Source of the DNA: Niallia sp. Man26
GTDB taxonomy: Bacteria > Bacillota > Bacilli > Bacillales > Cytobacillaceae
Direction of reading: 5' to 3'
Length of the DNA stretch: 64,000 bases
NCBI RefSeq assembly: GCF_022049065.2
Contig: NZ_CP095743.1
Coordinates: forward strand, 449,001-513,000
In this document: positions 43,707 through 52,808 of the stretch, one piece after another
How the letters are laid out: each line of letters begins with the position of its first letter
Position numbering within the stretch: the stretch's first letter is position 1
Made by a program: the position numbers and the translations under genes
Notes under the pieces: model-generated
What the model was told of the DNA's origin: nothing
Databases searched by the model: none
What the model saw: the letters and a program-made list of their open reading frames with translations, nothing else

Positions 43707-44474
43707 ATGATGAAAATAGGTAACCGTACATTTCAGTCAAGATTATTGCTAGGAACAGGTAAATATCCATCATATGATATCCAAAAGGAAGCAGTAGCAG
43801 TATCCGGTGCAGAAATATTAACATTTGCACTCAGAAGAATGAATGTGTTTGAAGAATCTCAGCCTAACTTCCTGGAGAAATTGGATTTGACGAAATATGC
43901 CTTGTTGCCGAATACGGCTGGAGCAAAAAATGCAGAAGAAGCAGTACGAATTGCGAAGCTTGCAAAAGCTTCAGGTCTTTGTGACATGGTGAAAGTAGAA
44001 ATAATCGGCTGCAGCAAAACACTGCTGCCAGATCCTGTTGAAACATTGAAGGCTTCAGAGAAGCTGCTTGAATTAGGATTTACTGTTTTGCCTTACACTT
44101 CTGATGATGTGGTGCTCGCTAAGCGCCTTGAGGAATTGGGAGTCCATGCTGTCATGCCAGGTGCGGCACCAATCGGCTCAGGCAGAGGGATAATTAATCC
44201 GCTAAATATCAGTCTGATTATCGAGCAATCAAAAATCCCTGTAATTGTCGATGCTGGCGTTGGTTCTCCAAAGGATGCAGCATTTGCCATGGAGCTTGGG
44301 GCAGACGGAGTGCTACTTAATACGGCAGTTTCCAATGCAGAAGATCCTGTGAAGATGGCAAGAGCCATGAGCCTGGCGATTGAGGCAGGAAGACTAGGCT
44401 TTGAAGCGGGGAGAATGGCGATGAAGAAATATGGAGAAGCGAGCAGCCCGGCAAGCGGACTGGTGACCTCATGA
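43707..44474 (+). CDS. thiG: Thiazole synthase ThiG
   Basis: Joins dehydroglycine, deoxyxylulose 5-phosphate and ThiS-thiocarboxylate into the thiazole. 255 residues, TIM barrel. Lys96 (in MVKVEIIG) is the Schiff-base lysine known from B. subtilis ThiG. Phosphate loop [25 protein letters not shown] is present. Start ATG at 43707 follows GGAGGAGG. The stop overlaps the thiF start by 4 nt (ATGA). Confidence 0.96.
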   Translation: MMKIGNRTFQSRLLLGTGKYPSYDIQKEAVAVSGAEILTFALRRMNVFEESQPNFLEKLDLTKYALLPNTAGAKNAEEAVRIAKLAKASGLCDMVKVEIIGCSKTLLPDPVETLKASEKLLELGFTVLPYTSDDVVLAKRLEELGVHAVMPGAAPIGSGRGIINPLNISLIIEQSKIPVIVDAGVGSPKDAAFAMELGADGVLLNTAVSNAEDPVKMARAMSLAIEAGRLGFEAGRMAMKKYGEASSPASGLVTS

Positions 44475-45475
44475 TTGGCAAATATAAAAAGCAAGAGCTG
44501 TTTATTGGGGAATCGAGTCAAAAGAGATTGCAGGAAAGTCATGCCGTTATTTTAGGTGTGGGGGCACTCGGTTCATCGACAGCAGAGATGCTGACAAGAG
44601 CAGGCGTTAAAAAGCTGACAATCATCGATAGAGATTATGTGGAATGGAGCAATTTACAAAGACAACAGCTTTACACAGAGGAAGATGCAGCATTAAAGCT
44701 GCCAAAGGCAATTGCTGCAAAACGGAGACTAGAACAGGTAAACAGTGATGTGCAGATTGATTGCCGGGTTGAGGACATAACAGGCAAGAATATAGAAGAA
44801 ATGATTAAGGGAGCTTCCATTATTATCGATGGAATGGATAATTTTGAAACAAGACTTATCATCAACGATGCTGCTGTAAAAATGAATATACCATATATAT
44901 TCGGTGCCTGTGTCGGCAGCTATGGGCTGACATACCCTGTCATTCCTGGTGAGTCACCGTGCTTGCACTGTATTATCGAGCAGCTCCCAGCACAAACAGA
45001 AACATGTGACAGTGCTGGAATTATCAGTCCTATTGTCCAGCTTGTCGCAGCTTTTCAGGCTGCATACGCGCTGAGGGTTCTCTCAGGCAAGGCAGTCGAA
45101 CCGATACTCGTATCCTATGATATTTGGAGTATGCAAAAGGCAGAGATTCATGCCGATAAACTGAAAGACCCTCATTGTCCCGCATGTAGCCAAAGGTTAT
45201 TCTCCTATTTGGACACAGGTAATCAAACGAAAACAGATATATTATGCGGCAGGGATGCCATTCAAATCCGGCCGGGAGTTTCACAAAGCTTTGATTTGGA
45301 TGCCCTTGCTAAAAGCATTCAGCATGTTGTTGAACATATGATTGTTAATCCCTATTTACTCGCTTGTGAGTTTGAAAAGCACAGGGTTGTCCTATTTAAA
45401 GACGGACGTGCCATTATCCATGGCACTGATGAGCGCTCAAGGGCAAGAGCCATTTACAGCAGACTCGTTGGCTGA
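44471..45475 (+). CDS. thiF: ThiS adenylyltransferase ThiF
   Basis: E1-like enzyme that adenylates the ThiS C terminus. 334 residues: nucleotide motif [34 protein letters not shown] with the catalytic Arg, DGMDNFETR, and zinc Cys pairs CLHC (about 161) and CPAC (about 237). The 80-residue C-terminal tail after the zinc site continues the ThiF/MoeB family extension. Last gene of the operon. Neither tenA nor thiD is present here, unlike the B. subtilis tenA-tenI-thiOSGF-thiD operon. Confidence 0.94.
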   Translation: MIGKYKKQELFIGESSQKRLQESHAVILGVGALGSSTAEMLTRAGVKKLTIIDRDYVEWSNLQRQQLYTEEDAALKLPKAIAAKRRLEQVNSDVQIDCRVEDITGKNIEEMIKGASIIIDGMDNFETRLIINDAAVKMNIPYIFGACVGSYGLTYPVIPGESPCLHCIIEQLPAQTETCDSAGIISPIVQLVAAFQAAYALRVLSGKAVEPILVSYDIWSMQKAEIHADKLKDPHCPACSQRLFSYLDTGNQTKTDILCGRDAIQIRPGVSQSFDLDALAKSIQHVVEHMIVNPYLLACEFEKHRVVLFKDGRAIIHGTDERSRARAIYSRLVG

Positions 45476-45488
45476 TTAATGCCAGCCT

Positions 45489-45518
45489 AAAGACCTTTTG
45501 AAGAGAAGGTCTTTTTTT
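45489..45518 (+). terminator. Terminator of the thiazole operon
   Basis: AAAGACCTT / AAGGTCTTT with an 8-nt loop, then T7. Confidence 0.88.
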
Positions 45519-45645
45519 TATGCCGCCAGAAAGCTGAGCATCCACTAAGCCTCAAGTCTTAGAGAGAAATCAAGCGGAAGCACGTTATGAAAAAACGTGC
45601 TGAAAGCTATGATAGGAGTATGAAATGAAAGGAGAGATTGATGAA

Positions 45646-45996
45646 ATGAAAAAAGTAGGTTTAGTTCTTATCGGGGCGACAGCGGCAATTATCCTTCTGT
45701 CACAGTTAGGCCCTCTAGTTGGGCTGATTATAAGCGGAGCATTGCTGTACCTTGTGTTCAAGCAATTTTTAAAGGCAGGGCATACAGGAGCGAAGATAGG
45801 ATGGGGAGCATTAGGCATCATATTACTCTGTATCACTGCAAGTAATCTTCCTGCAATACTTGGTTTAGCTGCAGCGTACATCCTGTTTTTAGTAATTAAA
45901 AAGTGGAAAAAGCCGAGTGTCACAGAAAAAATCAATACCTCTGATGATCCGTTCCAGAATTTTGAGAAGCAATGGTCTGAACTTAACAAAAACTAA
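45646..45996 (+). CDS. liaI: LiaI-like membrane anchor protein
   Basis: A 116-residue protein with several hydrophobic spans (about 4-20, 24-40, 53-83) and a soluble charged tail. B. subtilis LiaI (126 residues) anchors LiaH at the membrane under cell-wall stress; sequence similarity is modest, so the name rests mainly on position directly before liaH (21-nt gap) and the liaFSR genes. The ATG at 45646 follows AAAGGAG; GAAATG at 45625 is an alternative start. The upstream region has AGCACGTT/AACGTGCT and a possible -10 TATGAT preceded by TTATGA at 17 bp. Confidence 0.7.
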   Translation: MKKVGLVLIGATAAIILLSQLGPLVGLIISGALLYLVFKQFLKAGHTGAKIGWGALGIILLCITASNLPAILGLAAAYILFLVIKKWKKPSVTEKINTSDDPFQNFEKQWSELNKN

Positions 45997-46017
45997 ACAG
46001 AAAAGAGGAAAATAATT

Positions 46018-46665
46018 ATGGCAAAACTATTAGAAAGAATCAAAAATGCAGTAATGGCAGATATCAATGAAGTGCTGGATAAAAAAGAGAACAAGAACCC
46101 TCTTGCTCTGCTCAATCAATATTTAAAAGAATGTGAAAAAGAGACAGAAAAGGTAAAAGGGCTTGTAAAGCGCCAATATGTATTGAAAGAAGCGTTCACA
46201 AAGGAGCTTAAAGAGGCTGAGGAGCTAGCAGCAAAACGTAAAAATCAAGCAGAAATCGCATCAAAAGCAGGGGAAGAAGAGCTGTTTGCCTTTGCTCAAA
46301 CAGAGCAGCATCATTATGAAGAAAGAATTGTCCGCTTGATGGAATCACTGAAAATCACAGACCAGCAGACAAGTGAGCTTGAGGCAAAATACGCCTTGAT
46401 GAAGCATAAGCTAAAGGATATGAATATCCGCCGCCTTGAACTGATGGGCAAGGAAAACATGACAAGAGCTTCCTATACAATTGATAAAGTTACAAATGAA
46501 CAAGGAAAAGAAGGTCAACCAACAAGATTCGATGAACTGGAAACATATATTGAAGGCTTAGATAAGAAGATTACGAACAATTATTACCAGCATACAATTG
46601 ATGAAAAAATCGCAATCCTAGAAAAAAAGCTAGAGGAAAAGAAAGATGAAACTTTCACATCTTGA
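46018..46665 (+). CDS. liaH: PspA/IM30-family phage-shock protein (LiaH)
   Basis: A 215-residue, almost wholly coiled-coil protein of the PspA/LiaH/Vipp1 (ESCRT-III-like) family: LLERIKNAVMADINEVLDKKENKNP is the family N terminus, with the PLALLNQYLKECEKE segment after it. LiaH forms large rings on the membrane when LiaR is activated by lipid II antibiotics such as bacitracin or daptomycin. Preceded by AGAGGAAAATAATT. It is separated from liaF by a 130-bp gap with a hairpin, which fits separate expression levels. Confidence 0.9.
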   Translation: MAKLLERIKNAVMADINEVLDKKENKNPLALLNQYLKECEKETEKVKGLVKRQYVLKEAFTKELKEAEELAAKRKNQAEIASKAGEEELFAFAQTEQHHYEERIVRLMESLKITDQQTSELEAKYALMKHKLKDMNIRRLELMGKENMTRASYTIDKVTNEQGKEGQPTRFDELETYIEGLDKKITNNYYQHTIDEKIAILEKKLEEKKDETFTS

Positions 46666-46681
46666 AAAAAATGATATTCTT

Positions 46682-46709
46682 AAAAGGCGTAGGTTTTTTA
46701 TACGCCTTT
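46682..46709 (+). terminator. Hairpin between liaH and liaF (weak terminator or processing site)
   Basis: AAAGGCGTA / TACGCCTTT with a 9-nt loop, but only three T follow. In B. subtilis readthrough past liaH is also partial. Confidence 0.6.
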
Positions 46710-46795
46710 CCGAGTATAGATAAGACGGGAATGAAATTATATCTATAGCCGGAAGGGCGTAGCCACCATGAAGGGAAAGGAAGGAGGAGCTTTCA

Positions 46796-47533
46796 TTGTT
46801 TGAAAGAATTAAGAAGGATTTTGCTGGCTGGTTTGTAGTTGTTGCCGGGTTCCTGCTTCTATTGGAAATTTTCGTTTTGCATCCAGGATTAATCTTTTCC
46901 TTTCTGATTTCCATCGGTCTGATGTATTACGGAAAACGGGGATTAAAGGGGAAAACAGGAAAGTTGATGTTTTGGGCTGGATTGCTCGTGCTGCTGATTA
47001 GTGTGCTCAATATGTTTACAGTGAAGTTCCTGTTATTCAGTCTCCTCTTTTATTGGTTTGTGCAGTTTATCCAGAACAAAAACAATAAAGAGGTAATCAA
47101 ACCAATTATTAAGGAAAAGAAAGAAGGGGACGGAGAGGATATAATCATTAAAAAGGAGCCGATGTTTCGCAACAGGCTGTTCCATCGGAATGAAACTCCT
47201 GATCATGTTTATGAGTGGAAGGATATCAATATTCAAACAGGTGCAAGTGATACGATTATTGATTTGAGCTATACGGTACTGCCGCAAGGGGAAACAGTCA
47301 TCTCCATCCGGAATCTTGTCGGCAATGTCAAAATATATATACCATATGATTTGGAGGTCAGCATCAACCACTCCGTCCTGTTAGGCTCTGCCTCTATCTT
47401 CGATGAAGTAAATGAAGGGAATGCCTTCAATCTGAATGTAATCAGAAGCAGCGCTGCCTATGACCAAGCGGAAACAAGAGTGAAGATCATCACCTCTTTT
47501 TTAGTCGGAAATTTAGAGGTGAAAAGAATATGA
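46796..47533 (+). CDS. liaF: LiaF, inhibitor of the LiaSR two-component system
   Basis: A 245-residue protein: N-terminal region with about four spans, then a soluble LiaF C-terminal (DUF2154) beta-rich domain (DIIDLSYTVLPQGE, IRNLVGNVKIYIPYDLEVSINHSVLLGSASIF). LiaF keeps LiaS silent without envelope stress. The start is TTG at 46796, 6 nt after GGAGGAGC. liaG, found before liaF in B. subtilis, is absent. Overlaps liaS by 4 nt (ATGA). Confidence 0.9.
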   Translation: MFERIKKDFAGWFVVVAGFLLLLEIFVLHPGLIFSFLISIGLMYYGKRGLKGKTGKLMFWAGLLVLLISVLNMFTVKFLLFSLLFYWFVQFIQNKNNKEVIKPIIKEKKEGDGEDIIIKKEPMFRNRLFHRNETPDHVYEWKDINIQTGASDTIIDLSYTVLPQGETVISIRNLVGNVKIYIPYDLEVSINHSVLLGSASIFDEVNEGNAFNLNVIRSSAAYDQAETRVKIITSFLVGNLEVKRI

Positions 47534-48576
47534 GCATCATACAACGGCAAATTATATGGGGAATAAGCATTGCATTAATTTTGCTGATTTTCACTTCTGC
47601 TGTCTTTTTGCTCGTGTTTCCGCCGGACAGCTGGAGTGATATTTGGGATAAACAGGTTCTTGATATTCCTTTTGTCTTGTTCGTCGTTAGTGCAGATGTG
47701 GCGATTGGGCTCTTTTTTGGAGTGTTGAGCGGTTACTCATGGAGAAAGCAGTTTAATGCTCTTGATGGTATGATTCACAGCGGGGAAAAGAATAAGGAGC
47801 TGGACCGGGAAAGCTCAGGCTTTTATGAAGAAATACATTCTTTAGGGACCAAAATAACAAGTGTGCAAAACAAGCTGAAGGAGCAAATTAAACTATCGCA
47901 GAAGCTTGTCACAGAGCAGGCTGAGAATCAGCATACAAGAGTTCAAGCTGTCATTGCTGATGAACGGAACCGCCTTGCCAGAGAGCTTCATGATTCTGTG
48001 AGCCAGCAGCTTTTCGCTGCCTCCATGCTCTTATCTGCTATCAACGAAAGAAGACAGCCTGATGGTGATCCTGTTGAAACAAAGCAGCTAAAGCTTGTTG
48101 AAGAGACCATTCACCAGTCGCAGCTGGAAATGCGGGCACTGCTGCTGCACTTAAGACCTGCGGCATTAAAGGATAAAACCTTAAAAGAGGGCATAATGGA
48201 GTTATTATCAGAGCTTTTGCAAAAAGTGGAAATGCAAATTACGTGGAAGCTCGAGGAATTTATATTGGATAAAGGTATAGAAGACCATTTATTCCGAATT
48301 CTGCAGGAATCTGTCTCAAATACACTCAGGCATGCTAAAGCAAGCAAGCTCGATGTGCAGCTGCTACATAGAGAAGAGTACGTCATCTTAAGGGTTATGG
48401 ATGACGGCATCGGATTTGATGTGGAAGAGAGCAAAACAGGTTCTTATGGTCTGCAAAATATGCATGAGCGGGCAGCTGAAATCGGCGGCCAGCTGAAAAT
48501 AATCAGCTTGCAGCAGCAAGGGACACGGCTTGAGGTGAAAGTGCCGATGATTTTAGATGAGGAGGAGAAAGGATGA
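47530..48576 (+). CDS. liaS: LiaS sensor histidine kinase (HisKA_3, intramembrane-sensing)
   Basis: A 348-residue NarX-type kinase: two spans near the N terminus (about 7-29 and 46-70) with a very short extracytoplasmic loop, then a HAMP-like linker, HisKA_3 domain with [11 protein letters not shown] (His about 153) and an HATPase with [21 protein letters not shown]. Intramembrane sensors of this kind rely on LiaF for signalling. Overlaps liaF and liaR by 4 nt each. Confidence 0.92.
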   Translation: MSIIQRQIIWGISIALILLIFTSAVFLLVFPPDSWSDIWDKQVLDIPFVLFVVSADVAIGLFFGVLSGYSWRKQFNALDGMIHSGEKNKELDRESSGFYEEIHSLGTKITSVQNKLKEQIKLSQKLVTEQAENQHTRVQAVIADERNRLARELHDSVSQQLFAASMLLSAINERRQPDGDPVETKQLKLVEETIHQSQLEMRALLLHLRPAALKDKTLKEGIMELLSELLQKVEMQITWKLEEFILDKGIEDHLFRILQESVSNTLRHAKASKLDVQLLHREEYVILRVMDDGIGFDVEESKTGSYGLQNMHERAAEIGGQLKIISLQQQGTRLEVKVPMILDEEEKG

Positions 48577-49205
48577 TAAGAGTTCTGTTTGTCGACGATC
48601 ACGAGATGGTCCGGATAGGCGTTTCCTCTTACTTATCAGCACAAGCGGACATTGAGGTTGTCGGTGAAGCTGACAATGGAAGAACGGCCATAGATATGGC
48701 TTTAGAATTACGCCCTGACATCATCTTAATGGATTTAGTCATGAAGGAAATGGACGGGATTGAAGCAACAAAACACATTATCGAAGCGTGGCCGGAGGCG
48801 AAGATCATTATAGTTACAAGCTTTTTGGATGATGAGAAGGTATATCCAGCATTGCAGGCAGGAGCGACCAGCTATATGCTGAAAACATCGAAGGCAAGTG
48901 AAATAGCAGATGCCGTCCGCTCCACCTTCAAAGGACAAATTGTCCTCGAGCCGGAAGTCACTGATAAGATGATGATGAAGATGCGGGAGAAGCCGCAAAG
49001 CTTACTTCATGACGAACTAACAGCAAGAGAGATGGAAATACTGCTGCTCATGGCCGAAGGAAAAAGCAACCAGGAAATAGCAGATGCATTGTTCATTGCT
49101 ATCAAAACAGTTAAGACCCATGTGAGCAATATTTTAAGCAAGCTTCAAGTACAGGATAGAACACAAGCCGTCATTTATGCCTTTAAGTACAGGCTAGTTG
49201 AATAA
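48573..49205 (+). CDS. liaR: LiaR response regulator (NarL/FixJ family)
   Basis: A 210-residue regulator: receiver domain with phospho-Asp about 54 ([13 protein letters not shown]), Lys of KTS at about 105, and a LuxR-type HTH at the C terminus ([40 protein letters not shown]). It should activate the liaI promoter upstream. A terminator directly follows. Confidence 0.94.
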   Translation: MIRVLFVDDHEMVRIGVSSYLSAQADIEVVGEADNGRTAIDMALELRPDIILMDLVMKEMDGIEATKHIIEAWPEAKIIIVTSFLDDEKVYPALQAGATSYMLKTSKASEIADAVRSTFKGQIVLEPEVTDKMMMKMREKPQSLLHDELTAREMEILLLMAEGKSNQEIADALFIAIKTVKTHVSNILSKLQVQDRTQAVIYAFKYRLVE

Positions 49206-49242
49206 AAAATCCGCGAGGGAAACCTTGCGGATTTTTTGTTTT
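49204..49242 (+). terminator. Terminator of liaFSR
   Basis: AAAAATCCGCGAGG / CCTTGCGGATTTTT (one G-T pair) with a GAAA loop, then a T run. Confidence 0.92.
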
Positions 49243-49325
49243 TATTCGGATAAAAGGTGTTAAAGTCGGTGTTTAGGTCTTTTAAACAAACGTTTGATTA
49301 ATAATAAACTTTAAAACTTGTAAAT

Positions 49326-49352
49326 ATATTTTTATAACTTGTCTCATATGAT
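49326..49352 (+). promoter_or_regulatory. SigE-like sporulation promoter of the YkvU/SpoVB-type gene
   Basis: ATATT (49326-49330), 14-bp spacer, CATATGAT (49345-49352). This is close to the mother-cell SigE consensus KMATATT-N14/15-CATACAHT. The gene start is 50 bp downstream. B. subtilis ykvU and spoVB are SigE-dependent. Confidence 0.6.
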
Positions 49353-49401
49353 GAAAGAAAAGCAAATAAAAATAATCCATTTTTATTGTAAGGAGAGGTC
49401 C

Positions 49402-50730
49402 ATGAGTTCATTTTATAAAGGTACGTTCCTACTGATTGTTACGGCGTTTTTTGGCGAATGCATTGAATTTTTAATCAATATGGTAATGGCAAGAGAACTG
49501 GGGGAACAAGGACTGGGGCTTTTTATGACTATCCTGCCGACGATTTTTCTTATTGTTCTGCTTGCAAGCTTTGAGCTGCCAGTCTCTATCTCTAAATTTA
49601 TTGCAGAGAAAGACTCAGTCTATCATCACAGCATGCTTCAGCAGGTGATAAAATGGACAATCATCTTTACGATTGTACTGACTGTTATTGCTGGTTTTGT
49701 TATCCCATTTATTCCTATTTTCAAAGACTATCATCCAATATTAAGATGGCTTGTGCTGTTGCTGCTGCCGATAATCTCCTTTACTTCGATTGCAAGAGGA
49801 TTTTTTATGGGGAAACAGCAGATGGGGAAGATTGCTGCATCTAATTTCTTGCGTAAAATTGTTCAGCTGGGAATGCTCGTCTTCTTGTTCCAATGCTTTT
49901 CTTTTGATTTGGAGACCTCTGTCCTAATCGCTTTTTGTACGATTGTAGGCAGTGACTTAGTTGTGTTTTTATATTTGCTTCATATGTTCTTTGTCCAATA
50001 TCAGCGCATTAGAAAAGGAAACAATGAGAACATGGGCGGCAAGGCTATTTGGAAGGACCTATTAAGTGTATCTATTCCAACAACAGGTCTGCGGATTTTT
50101 CATGCATTGTCCCATGCTGTCCAGCCGTTTCTAATAAAAGGGGCATTAGTGTCATCTGGAATTACCGCTGCCAATGCAACAGAGCAGTTTGGGATGCTTG
50201 CAGGAATTGCGTTAACTATCGGTTTCTTTCCGGCATTCATTGCTCATTCCTTTATGACCATGCTGATTCCGACCGTTTCAAAGGCTTATGCAGACAGAGA
50301 CTACTTGCATTTGCAGAATTTGCTTAAACAGGTGATGCTGATAACTCTTGGGTACGGATCCGTTGCTGTAAGCATCTTCTACTTCTATGCAGAACCGCTG
50401 ACAATGAAATTCTTTCACTCATCACAAGCAGCTTCGATTGTACAGTTACTGTGGCCGTATTTCTTCCTCCATTATTTTACGATTCCAATGCAGGCATTCC
50501 TGATTGGGTTAGGCCTTTTAAAGGATGCCGTTTTCCACTCTATATGGGCTACAGTGTTTTCGTATACCGCCATCTATTATCTTGGCTCGTTAAGCCATTT
50601 GCAGATGGGAGGAATAGCAATCGGCATGAATTTAGGTGCAGTTATATTAGCCCTGCTCCATTATTTGACCATTTGCAAAAAAATCGGCTTTTCGATTTGG
50701 CTTTCACCAGGTAAACAAGTACATCAATAA
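49402..50730 (+). CDS. SpoVB/YkvU-family lipid flippase (MATE/MOP superfamily)
   Basis: A 442-residue membrane protein with about 12-14 spans of the polysaccharide-flippase/MurJ-like group. The N terminus (YKGTFLLIVTAFFGECIEFLINMVMARELGEQG) and GRGFFMGKQ-like loop (ARGFFMGKQQMGKI) are typical of SpoVB-type proteins; length matches B. subtilis YkvU (445) better than SpoVB (518). It probably moves a lipid-linked envelope or cortex precursor during sporulation. The ATG at 49402 follows AAGGAGAGGTCC; earlier in-frame ATGs at 49339 and 49351 overlap the putative promoter. Confidence 0.85.
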   Translation: MSSFYKGTFLLIVTAFFGECIEFLINMVMARELGEQGLGLFMTILPTIFLIVLLASFELPVSISKFIAEKDSVYHHSMLQQVIKWTIIFTIVLTVIAGFVIPFIPIFKDYHPILRWLVLLLLPIISFTSIARGFFMGKQQMGKIAASNFLRKIVQLGMLVFLFQCFSFDLETSVLIAFCTIVGSDLVVFLYLLHMFFVQYQRIRKGNNENMGGKAIWKDLLSVSIPTTGLRIFHALSHAVQPFLIKGALVSSGITAANATEQFGMLAGIALTIGFFPAFIAHSFMTMLIPTVSKAYADRDYLHLQNLLKQVMLITLGYGSVAVSIFYFYAEPLTMKFFHSSQAASIVQLLWPYFFLHYFTIPMQAFLIGLGLLKDAVFHSIWATVFSYTAIYYLGSLSHLQMGGIAIGMNLGAVILALLHYLTICKKIGFSIWLSPGKQVHQ

Positions 50731-50828
50731 AAATTTCTTTTAAAAAAATTTTTTTTGAAAAAAGTGTAGGGGTTGAAGGATGCCGTTTCGTTTATTGTAT
50801 AGGAAAGCGTCCTAGGGGAAGGAGGACA

Positions 50829-51380
50829 ATGATGAAACCCCTAAACAATAAATATTCAGGTGATTGTAAAGAAACCTGTTATGAAGAAATAATTAAAGAA
50901 CATGGAAATGCTATATATGCCTATATTTTTTCATTGGTCAAACATAAAGAACTAGCTGAAGACATTTACCAGGAAGTACTCATATCCTCTTATCTGTCGT
51001 TTTCTTCCTTCGAAGATTACAGCAAAGCAAAAAGCTGGCTGTACAAAATAGCAATAAATAAATGCCGTGATTATTGGAGAAAAGAAAAGACATCGAAGAA
51101 GTTCTGGGAGGAGACCGTATATACATACGTAAGGGATACTTCTGTTTCCCTGCCGCCAGAGGATACAATTATGAATAAATGTGCACATGAGGAAATGATT
51201 GATACATTAGAAGAGCTGCCGCCAATGTATAAGGAGCCACTTCTATTATTCTATTATCATAACAATACACTGCTTGAAATTAGCGACAAAACAAAAACGC
51301 CCCTTTCAACTGTGAAAACACGAATGAAAAGGGCAAAAGAACAGCTTCGTCCTAAAGTAAATAAACTGGTTTCCATTTAG
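50829..51380 (+). CDS. ECF-type RNA polymerase sigma factor
   Basis: A 183-residue sigma-70 family member with only regions 2 and 4. Region 2: AYIFSLVKHKELAEDIYQEVLI and KAKSWLYKIAINKCRDYWRK; region 4: LEELPPMYKEPLLLFYYHNNTLLEISDKTKTPLSTVKTRMKRAKEQL. GGAGGACA precedes the ATG. It most resembles the SigX/SigV/SigM size class. No anti-sigma gene follows; a terminator overlaps its stop and the next gene is convergent. A TTGAAG element about 55 bp upstream could be a -35, but no AAC...CGTC autoregulatory promoter was found. Confidence 0.9.
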   Translation: MMKPLNNKYSGDCKETCYEEIIKEHGNAIYAYIFSLVKHKELAEDIYQEVLISSYLSFSSFEDYSKAKSWLYKIAINKCRDYWRKEKTSKKFWEETVYTYVRDTSVSLPPEDTIMNKCAHEEMIDTLEELPPMYKEPLLLFYYHNNTLLEISDKTKTPLSTVKTRMKRAKEQLRPKVNKLVSI

Positions 51381-51397
51381 TATGGAAACCTTTTTTT
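51368..51397. terminator. Terminator overlapping the sigma-factor stop codon
   Basis: GGTTTCCAT / ATGGAAACC with a 5-nt loop containing the TAG stop, followed by T7. Confidence 0.88.
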
Positions 51398-51401
51398 ATC
51401 T

Positions 51402-51638
51402 TCAATCTTCCCGCTGCTTGTTATAATAGTTAACCGAATACATGGCACCTTCACTGACCATATTGTTATCCCCAATATCTTGCGGATCAGGATTGCCGGT
51501 TTTTACCATAAGTGGCTCGTCCTGTTTGGAGTTAAACTTCTGAGTGACTCGCTGCATCATTTCTTTCCCTTTTGAGGTAAAAAGAAGGTAACTCCCAACT
51601 CCTGCACCAACAACAGCTAATGTACGCATCGTTTTCAT
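51402..51638 (-). CDS. Small hypothetical protein with N-terminal membrane segment
   Basis: A 78-residue protein. The first about 22 residues (MRTLAVVGAGVGSYLLFTSKG) are Gly-rich and hydrophobic, like the anchor of YtxH-type proteins; the rest is polar (SKQDEPLMVKTGNPDPQDIGDNNM). GGAGGGATGAATA precedes the ATG. Family not recognised. It is convergent with the sigma gene, so it is not its anti-sigma factor by position. Confidence 0.65.
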   Translation of the reverse strand: MKTMRTLAVVGAGVGSYLLFTSKGKEMMQRVTQKFNSKQDEPLMVKTGNPDPQDIGDNNMVSEGAMYSVNYYNKQRED

Positions 51639-51784
51639 TATTCATCCCTCCGATAAGTTTGTCCAAAATTTTTACTAGTCTTTATTTACCCAAGAGTAGC
51701 TGAAGGGAAACCTGCCTATACATTTAAGTTTTTTTTCCACCAAATGAGGGAAAGATAAGAAAAAACGTGATCGGAGTGATCTTT

Positions 51785-52720
51785 TTGAAAAAGTATCACA
51801 TGAGCAACTGGGTATGGTATGCACTTGAAAAGATGGAAGAGATCGATCAAATAGAGGCAGAACTGAATTTACAGATGGAAGACTGGGGAAAAATCATTAA
51901 TGAGAAAAAAGGTAACTATTTAGAGATGGACACCTCAATAATTGGCAAGGAATCATTGAGCGGGTCCCTTATCTATAATCGAAAGATCGAGGAACGAGGC
52001 GATTATGAGCTGTTTTACTTCTTTATATGCGGCAATACGCTTATAACATTGGACTATCATGATAACAGCCTCCATCTAAAAGACAGGACTACTATTATTC
52101 GTGCGGCAAAAAACGCAGAGTCCTCTGTTGATGGCTTTATGGTGATACTTGGCAATATTATGACAGACATTTTGTATCATATTGATGCATATGAGGAAAA
52201 GCTTGATGAGCTAATTTGGGATGTAAAAGAAAAAAACAGTACAAATACATTAGATAAGATTTATCAGTCTCGCCATGAAATACTTATTTGGAAAAACGTA
52301 ATGATGCCGTTTTTAGAGCTGAAGTTTGCGATAGAGGAAGCATTTGGTGATGCTGTGAATAATGGCAGAGATTATAAGCGTGTTTCTAAAAGAATTCAAA
52401 GAGGCCTTACTTTAGTAGATGAATATGAAAAGGAATTAAATAATCTCGTCCACTTTGAAGAGGTTGTTTCCCAGCACCGCGGAAATGAAATTATGAAGAC
52501 ATTAACGGTTTTTACTGCCCTTTGCACGCCAATCATGGCACTTGGAGCATTATGGGGTATGAACTTTAAATACATGCCTGAGCTTGATTGGAAATACGGC
52601 TATGCTATTTCCCTAGCCTTAATCGTCCTGACTACTGTCATTATTTATGCTTATTTGAAAACACGGGGCTGGATGGGCGATCTTTTAAGAGCCAAAAAGA
52701 AAAATTCTTTTTTTCAGTAG
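51785..52720 (+). CDS. CorA-family magnesium/divalent cation channel
   Basis: A 311-residue protein: large cytoplasmic N-terminal domain with long helices (DELIWDVKEKN, VDEYEKELNNLVHFEEV), then two C-terminal spans with the family selectivity motif GMN (LWGMNFKYMPEL, about residue 258), and a basic C terminus. It forms a pentameric Mg2+ channel. B. subtilis YfjQ is similar in length. The TTG at 51785 is chosen because GGAGTG lies 6 nt upstream; a GTG at 51767 would lie before that site. Confidence 0.88.
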   Translation: MKKYHMSNWVWYALEKMEEIDQIEAELNLQMEDWGKIINEKKGNYLEMDTSIIGKESLSGSLIYNRKIEERGDYELFYFFICGNTLITLDYHDNSLHLKDRTTIIRAAKNAESSVDGFMVILGNIMTDILYHIDAYEEKLDELIWDVKEKNSTNTLDKIYQSRHEILIWKNVMMPFLELKFAIEEAFGDAVNNGRDYKRVSKRIQRGLTLVDEYEKELNNLVHFEEVVSQHRGNEIMKTLTVFTALCTPIMALGALWGMNFKYMPELDWKYGYAISLALIVLTTVIIYAYLKTRGWMGDLLRAKKKNSFFQ

Positions 52721-52808
52721 CATGAAGGCACAATAGACGGCAAATAGTAAATTACATATAATAATATTAGTAAGTTATTATCCGCGAAAGCTACTCTAAG
52801 GAGGATAT

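Noticed and set aside
46769..46802. 11-codon frame overlapping the liaF start
   Set aside because: No ribosome site at a fitting distance; its own codons are the liaF Shine-Dalgarno.
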